Source: an uncultured Planctomycetaceae bacterium (GTDB lineage Bacteria; Planctomycetota; Planctomycetia; Planctomycetales; Planctomycetaceae). Taken from it: a stretch of DNA of 64,000 nucleotides. Positions 59,368 to 64,000 of the stretch are shown one piece after another. The stretch's first letter is position 1, and every line of letters starts with the position of its first letter. A model generated the notes under the pieces. That model did not search any database and had not been told where the DNA came from. It saw only the letters and a program-made list of their open reading frames with translations. Where the stretch lies: the NCBI GenBank assembly GCA_943787265.1, contig CALSLT010000004.1, positions 434,001 through 498,000 on the forward strand, given 5' to 3'. Position numbers and translations under genes: made by a program.

Positions 59368-60992
59368 GACCGTTTGCCTGATTTGGCTTTGTCAGACTTG
59401 GAAGTCCTGCTGGACTTTGCTCCGTCTTTCGCTCGAACCTTCTCATTGGCTGGTTTGGCAGCAGGAAGCGATTTCGGTTCTGGAAGTTCGTCGGCCTCAA
59501 CTTCGACGGCCGGTGCTACTTTTGATGCCTTGCCAGGAAGATCGAGAAGGTTTTCGTAGTTACTCGGTGTCAGGATGACGCTTTCGCCAGCCGACAGCCC
59601 GTCGAGAACGACCACGGCTTGTTCGTTGATGTGTCCAATTTCGAGTTCTCTTGATTCCGTTGTCCCATCAACGTTCAGCACGGCCGCGAATTGACGACCA
59701 GCTCGGCCGACAACAGCCTGAATTGGAACGGTCATCGCTTCGGTCTCGCGAGCAACCATGATGGCCACCTGAGCGGACATGCCGGGTCTCAAGCCTTCCG
59801 GCGGATCGATGATGTCGACTTCAACGGCGTATTCCTTAACGTGAGCGGTGTAGACGCTGACGCTTGGCAACGGGTACTCACTGACTGCCGATACCTTGCC
59901 GGTCAGATCGAGTTCCGGCAGCGCGTCCAGCACGACCTTCGCCTGAGTTCCGACGGCGACATGGCTGATGCGCGATTCGTGAACTTTGGCGATGACCCGC
60001 ATTTTAGTCGGGTCAGGCAAGCGAATAATCACCTGTCGCTCTCGAACAGGTCGGCCCTCTTCGATCAACAGGTCGCCGCTGGAACCTCGACGGTCACGAT
60101 CGTTAGCGTGGACAACCTGCCCGGCTACGGGAGCGGTCATCACGCAGTTTTCGATTTGGCCTTCGATTTCTTTCAGCCGGACTTCGTCGAGCTGGAGTGT
60201 CTTGGTGCGGGAATCCAGACGAGCCTTCGCTGTGCCGACGTCAGCCTTCAGGCCGGTCAGTATCTTTGCACGAGTGAACTTTCGCAGAACGGTCAACTTG
60301 GTGTCAGCGACTTCTTTTTCCTTCCGAGCTTTCTCCACCGCGAAGCGATCAGCTTCGAGCTGCACTTCCGGAATGTAGCCGCGCTCGGCCAGTCGCTGGC
60401 TGTACTGCAGATACTCTTCCGCTCGCCGAACATTTTCCTCAGCGACGAACAGGGCACTTTCGAGTTGCTCTTCCTGCTCAAGGAACGTTCCGGACTCGTA
60501 CTCCTTCAGAGCCAGTCCAGCAGATTCGAAGTCCGCTTGAGCCTCGATCACCTGGGCCTGGCTGTTGGTCACCGTGATTTGCTGTTGAATCAGCTCGGTC
60601 TGAAATGCGGCATCGTCGAGTCGGACCAGAAAGTCGCCAGCCTGAACGCGGCTGCCCTCTGGAACAATCTCAAGAATGTTGATCCCTGATGAACTCCGCG
60701 CTCGAACTCCACAGCGAACTTCGACATTGCTGGAACTCTCGATCTCGCCATGCTCAACAACGTCATGCACGAACGGCCCGACGGTCACTTCGGCGGTCAG
60801 ATAGTCTGGCGCCGGTTCGCCGCTGAACCAATTGGTCACTGACGACCAGATCGCGGCCGGGACGCTGACCAACGCCAGCGTCAACACGACAGCCCAGACC
60901 GAAGCGCCTCGGCGGTAGGGTGCAGTTGGTTTAGAAGCTGAGCCGGGAATCGGGCTAAGAACCCGAGCGGCTCGATCAGAACGTGATTTCAT
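59364..60992 (-). CDS. MacA/HlyD-type periplasmic adaptor protein
   Basis: This 542-residue membrane-fusion protein has an N-terminal TM anchor (about 28-50, SVWAVVLTLALVSVPAAIW). A lipoyl/barrel part (VPEGSRVQAGDFLVRLDDA) follows, then a long coiled-coil hairpin (about 130-290, QIENCVMTAPVAGQVVHAND at its return), a beta-barrel (IAKVHESRISHVAVGTQAKV) and a membrane-proximal domain. The C-terminal tail (about 505-542) is rich in Lys, Ser and Arg, unusual for the family. It should link the MacB-like transporter to an outer-membrane channel and carry the substrate. It is upstream of and overlaps the transporter gene. Confidence 0.93.
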   Translation of the reverse strand: MKSRSDRAARVLSPIPGSASKPTAPYRRGASVWAVVLTLALVSVPAAIWSSVTNWFSGEPAPDYLTAEVTVGPFVHDVVEHGEIESSSNVEVRCGVRARSSSGINILEIVPEGSRVQAGDFLVRLDDAAFQTELIQQQITVTNSQAQVIEAQADFESAGLALKEYESGTFLEQEEQLESALFVAEENVRRAEEYLQYSQRLAERGYIPEVQLEADRFAVEKARKEKEVADTKLTVLRKFTRAKILTGLKADVGTAKARLDSRTKTLQLDEVRLKEIEGQIENCVMTAPVAGQVVHANDRDRRGSSGDLLIEEGRPVRERQVIIRLPDPTKMRVIAKVHESRISHVAVGTQAKVVLDALPELDLTGKVSAVSEYPLPSVSVYTAHVKEYAVEVDIIDPPEGLRPGMSAQVAIMVARETEAMTVPIQAVVGRAGRQFAAVLNVDGTTESRELEIGHINEQAVVVLDGLSAGESVILTPSNYENLLDLPGKASKVAPAVEVEADELPEPKSLPAAKPANEKVRAKDGAKSSRTSKSDKAKSGKRS

Positions 60993-61897
60993 GTTGCTCT
61001 ATCCGTTGCAGGCGGGACCGACGTTTGTCGGGATGCATCGGCTAGTGCTTCCGAAGAAGCAGCAGGCGGGAAAAATTTCAGGTGGGTGGTCGCGCTGATG
61101 ACGACCCGAAAACCGCAGGGTGCGGCGGCATGTGGGGCTTGAGAGCGTAACCTGGATCAGGAGAAGTGTCAGCCCTGATTGCCAGCTACGGAAAGTATCG
61201 ACCAGTTCTAAGCGGCAAATGAACAGTCGCACGCTATCAGTCAGAACAATGTTAATACATTCTCAAATCCGTTTCAGAAGCGGCAACCGCCACGCCTACT
61301 CGTCCAGTGGTCCCATAGCCGTGAAAGGTTTCCGAATTACTACAATCGGCACATCTCTCATCGCCACGGATCGCGTTCAGACGAATGTCCGTCACTCCCA
61401 GACACCTGCCGCTCTGCTTGATCCGAAAATCCCGCTCGTAAGAGTTGACGGTTGCACTGGTTATTCCGTGTGTTTGTGATTGAGCGGTTCTGGCGAATCA
61501 CTGGCATGTGCGGAATTGCAGGCGAATGCCGCTTTCACCGTTTCAGTGCTGTGTGCCGCTTCGGGTGGTCGGATCAGTCCTGCCTGTCGCTCCGTCTCTC
61601 AGCGTGAACATGCGGCACAATCGGCTGTATGCGCCGATCCGGCATGTCTGGTGGATGACGATCATCCGAAGAATGCCATAGATGCAGAACTTGTGTTGCA
61701 ACAGGTCTGCGATACCGGCTGGCGGGCTTCAGGCTCCGTACTGCCTCATTTATGGACTCGTGCACGGAGGCTGAATTTCGTCGATCGAACCGTCGTGACG
61801 AGCCCGCTACCAGGCAGGCAACTTTCTGAACGACTGTTGAATTCGGCAATCAGTCATCTGTTCCGTCCCGCAGGAACAGCAGCGAAGGAGACATTGG
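60993..61897. other. long intergenic region before the surface-protein gene
   Basis: This is a 905-base gap between the divergent adaptor gene and the LEPR-XLL-type gene. The short open frames in it (for example a 61480-62010 frame rich in Arg, Ser and Cys) have no recognisable family or ribosome-binding site and are judged non-coding. The region must hold two promoters. I see no repeat or RNA gene. Confidence 0.55.
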
Positions 61898-64000
61898 ATG
61901 TCATTGCGACCGTGGCTTTCAGGATTTCGAGCTCGTATTCAAAAGAGCCAGAAGGTTCGTCGTTCCGGCAGGAGTTCAGTCCGCGCTGTACAGACAGTTC
62001 AGCCACTTGAAGAACGCACGTTGTTAACAGCAACTGCTCTGGTACTTGGCACAGATCTTACGGTGCTGACGGACGCGGACGAATCAATTTCAGTCGGAGT
62101 AAACACGACGACTGGCAACGCCGAAGTTCAAATCGACGGAACGGTACTTGCCTCAGGCTCGACGGTCGCAGCAGGGTCTCTTACTTCGTTGACCATTCAG
62201 AGTGGAGCGGGCACAAATCAGATTGATCTGAGCGGAATTTCAGCCAGTGTCTTCACGTCGCTGACTTCAATTTCCGTTATCGCCGGCGATGGCGACGACA
62301 CAATTATTGCCGCTTCCGACGTGGCAAGTTCTATCTCCGGAGACGACGGAGACGATGTCATCACCGGAAGTAGTGCTGCCGACACTCTGATGGGGAACGA
62401 TGGCAACGACACGATTGATGGCGGTGCCGGAAACGATGACATCAATGCGGGCGACGGTGATGATTCAGTGACCGCCGGCACGGGCGATGACACAGTAGTT
62501 GGCGACGATGGTAACGACGTCGTGTTTGGCGGTGCCGGTAACGATTCGGTGGTCGCAAACAACGGTGCCGACAGTCTGTTCGGCGAAGCCGGTGACGACA
62601 CACTGAATGGTGACGGCGGCTTCGACTCGATCGACGGTGGCAGCGGAGATGACGTCGTACTGGCAGGTGCCGACAGGGACACAGTGTCAGGTGGATCGGG
62701 AAATGACACTCTCAACGGACAGGCCGGAAACGATTCGGTCCTAGGCGATGACGGAAACGACTCGCTTGTTGGCTCTGGTGGAAATGACACACTCGACGGC
62801 GGTTTCGGCAACGATATCGTGAATGGAAACTCCGGCGACGATTCACTGCTCGGCAACACTGGGAACGACATTGTGCTTGGTGGCTCCGGCTCTGATTCGC
62901 TCTTCGGTGATATCGAATTGTCAGGTGCTGGCCTTGCCGGAAACGACACTATCATTGGCCAGGGTGGCAACGACACGATCAGCGGCGGCGGTGGTTCGGA
63001 CTCGATGAACGGCGGTGCTGGTAATGACGTCGTGCGAAGTGATGACGTCGCCGTCGTCGGCTTGCCCGTACTGACCATCACAGATACCAGCGTGAATCCA
63101 GAGGGCGATAGCGGAGCAGCGACACTGTTTAATACTCCGCTGGACGCTCCGACGACAACGACCAGTCACAACCAAATTGTTACTGCCGACTTCAACGGCG
63201 ATGGAATTCCCGACCTTGCTTCAGAAGATTCGGTGACATTTAACGACGGCACAGGGCTGTTGTTTATTAATCCAGTTGCAATCAACACCGGAGCCACTGG
63301 CTTCATGGATGTCGGCGATGTCGACGGCGATGGCGACATCGACATCGTGGCCCCGACAAGAAGTGGCGATATCAACGTCCTACTGAACGATGGTCTTGGA
63401 AACTTTTCAGCACCGACAACGTTTAGTTTTAATACGACGATCTTCAGTGCGTCGGCAGTTGAGCTTGGTGACTACGATGGCGACGGCGACCTTGATGCGG
63501 CCGCGACAGTTGGATTTGCTGTCGGCCCGGTTGCCATTCTGTTCAACGATGGCACGGGATCGTTTGGCACAAGTCTTGATTTCGCGACGAATTCAAACTC
63601 CGGTTCCTCGGATGTTGAGTCGGCGGACATCGACGGCGACGGCGACCTTGACCTGCTTGTGACAAAAGACTTCTTCCAGACAGACGTCGTCGTCCTGAGA
63701 AACAACGGAAACGGAACGTTCTCCGCTCCGGTTACGGTGTCCGTTAATAACAATCCGAGTTCTATCGTCGCCGGAGACCTTGATGGCGATGGCGATATCG
63801 ACATCGCCGCAGGCACTCGCAATGGAATTTCCGTCGCTCTTAATAACGGAACCGGAACTTTCGGAATCGCGACGTCGTTCTCTGGCCCGGCATTCTTCCA
63901 GGGAGCACTCGACATCGGAATCGCTGACTTCGACCAGGACGGCGACAACGACATCGCGAATATCGCCTTCTCGTCACGAGTTGAGTTCTTTGTTAACGAC
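61898..64000 (+). CDS. giant surface protein start: LEPR-XLL-type N-terminus, RTX repeats, FG-GAP repeats (partial)
   Basis: The frame runs from an ATG at 61898 (GAAGGAG eight to fourteen bases upstream) to the end of the window, 701 codons without a stop. The N-terminus has basic residues and then VQPLEERTLLTATALVLG, the LEPR-XLL-type sorting motif of planctomycete surface proteins. Residues about 128-378 are RTX-type calcium-binding repeats (GGAGNDSVV, DGNDTIDGG, SGNDTLNGQ). From about residue 420 follow FG-GAP/VCBS-like repeats (ADFNGDGIPDLAS, GDVDGDGDIDIVAP, DYDGDGDLDAAA, ADIDGDGDLDLLV), each with a calcium-binding DxDGDGDxD loop. The protein is predicted secreted, calcium-loaded and adhesive. 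The opposite-strand frames are shadows of the repeats. Confidence 0.93.
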   Translation, partial: MSLRPWLSGFRARIQKSQKVRRSGRSSVRAVQTVQPLEERTLLTATALVLGTDLTVLTDADESISVGVNTTTGNAEVQIDGTVLASGSTVAAGSLTSLTIQSGAGTNQIDLSGISASVFTSLTSISVIAGDGDDTIIAASDVASSISGDDGDDVITGSSAADTLMGNDGNDTIDGGAGNDDINAGDGDDSVTAGTGDDTVVGDDGNDVVFGGAGNDSVVANNGADSLFGEAGDDTLNGDGGFDSIDGGSGDDVVLAGADRDTVSGGSGNDTLNGQAGNDSVLGDDGNDSLVGSGGNDTLDGGFGNDIVNGNSGDDSLLGNTGNDIVLGGSGSDSLFGDIELSGAGLAGNDTIIGQGGNDTISGGGGSDSMNGGAGNDVVRSDDVAVVGLPVLTITDTSVNPEGDSGAATLFNTPLDAPTTTTSHNQIVTADFNGDGIPDLASEDSVTFNDGTGLLFINPVAINTGATGFMDVGDVDGDGDIDIVAPTRSGDINVLLNDGLGNFSAPTTFSFNTTIFSASAVELGDYDGDGDLDAAATVGFAVGPVAILFNDGTGSFGTSLDFATNSNSGSSDVESADIDGDGDLDLLVTKDFFQTDVVVLRNNGNGTFSAPVTVSVNNNPSSIVAGDLDGDGDIDIAAGTRNGISVALNNGTGTFGIATSFSGPAFFQGALDIGIADFDQDGDNDIANIAFSSRVEFFVND

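Noticed and set aside
61480..62010. Plus-strand frame of 176 residues before the surface-protein gene
   Set aside because: It overlaps the well-supported ATG at 61898 in another frame, has an irregular composition and no recognisable domain.
62218..63954. Long minus-strand frames rich in Ser and Pro opposite the RTX/FG-GAP gene
   Set aside because: They are shadows produced by the GC-biased GGCGATGGC-type repeats; they lack ribosome-binding sites and family similarity.

Overview
The window looks like chromosomal DNA of a planctomycete (Planctomycetota, probably class Planctomycetia). The main evidence is the gene families that dominate this phylum: DUF1592, DUF1552, DUF1549/DUF1553 and DUF1501 proteins with planctomycete-type c heme domains, a DUF6797-like multidomain cytochrome, a cytochrome c/WD40 fusion, and a giant surface protein that begins with the planctomycete LEPR-XLL-like motif (here PLEERTLLTA). 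No rRNA, tRNA, CRISPR array or phage module was seen.

Layout. 1-3951: the tail of a DUF1592 gene overlapping a DUF1552 gene, an archaeal-type phosphoglycerate mutase and a sugar isomerase-like TIM barrel. 4018-9319: a tiny lysine/alanine protein with a strong terminator, then a minus-strand signalling pair (hybrid histidine kinase followed by a REC-GGDEF diguanylate cyclase). 9320-17171: the cytochrome c/WD40 protein, a polytopic membrane protein, a BamA-like outer-membrane protein and a phytanoyl-CoA dioxygenase-like enzyme. 17383-25768: a same-strand cluster DUF1592, DUF1552, DUF1549/1553, DUF1501. 25969-27641: a leucine-rich-repeat gene split by a complete IS5-family element; the original reading frame can be reconstructed exactly. 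27888-37418: NUDIX hydrolase, lysS, SMP-30-like, VOC, DUF559 and epimerase genes, then a DUF4129 membrane protein overlapping an unusual FAD-oxidoreductase/methyltransferase fusion. 37637-49101: small secreted protein, dinB, large cytochrome, RluA-type pseudouridine synthase, prfB, YraN and a spermidine synthase-like membrane protein. 49137-60992: glycosidase-like propeller, amidohydrolase, BatA/VWA protein, gpsA, three small proteins and a MacAB-type efflux pair. 61898-end: the start of an RTX/FG-GAP surface protein.

The most interesting protein is the fusion at 35754-37418. Its C-terminal half is a clear member of the YtqB/MnmM (rRNA_methylase, PF06962) family and its N-terminal half is a DAO-type FAD oxidoreductase. 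This recreates the logic of the bifunctional tRNA wobble-uridine enzyme MnmC, but with an unrelated methyltransferase and the opposite domain order. The functional reading is inference.

The most interesting DNA structure is a set of intergenic inverted repeats of different sequence but matching architecture (arms 24-32 bp, spacers 22-25 nt) at 2985, 19776, 33513, 46663 and 54544. Two have perfect arms, and pairs of elements share words in their spacers. A separate GGGAGAGGG-type repeat family encloses the DUF559 nuclease gene in 25-bp perfect inverted repeats, and a solo relative lies at 17287.
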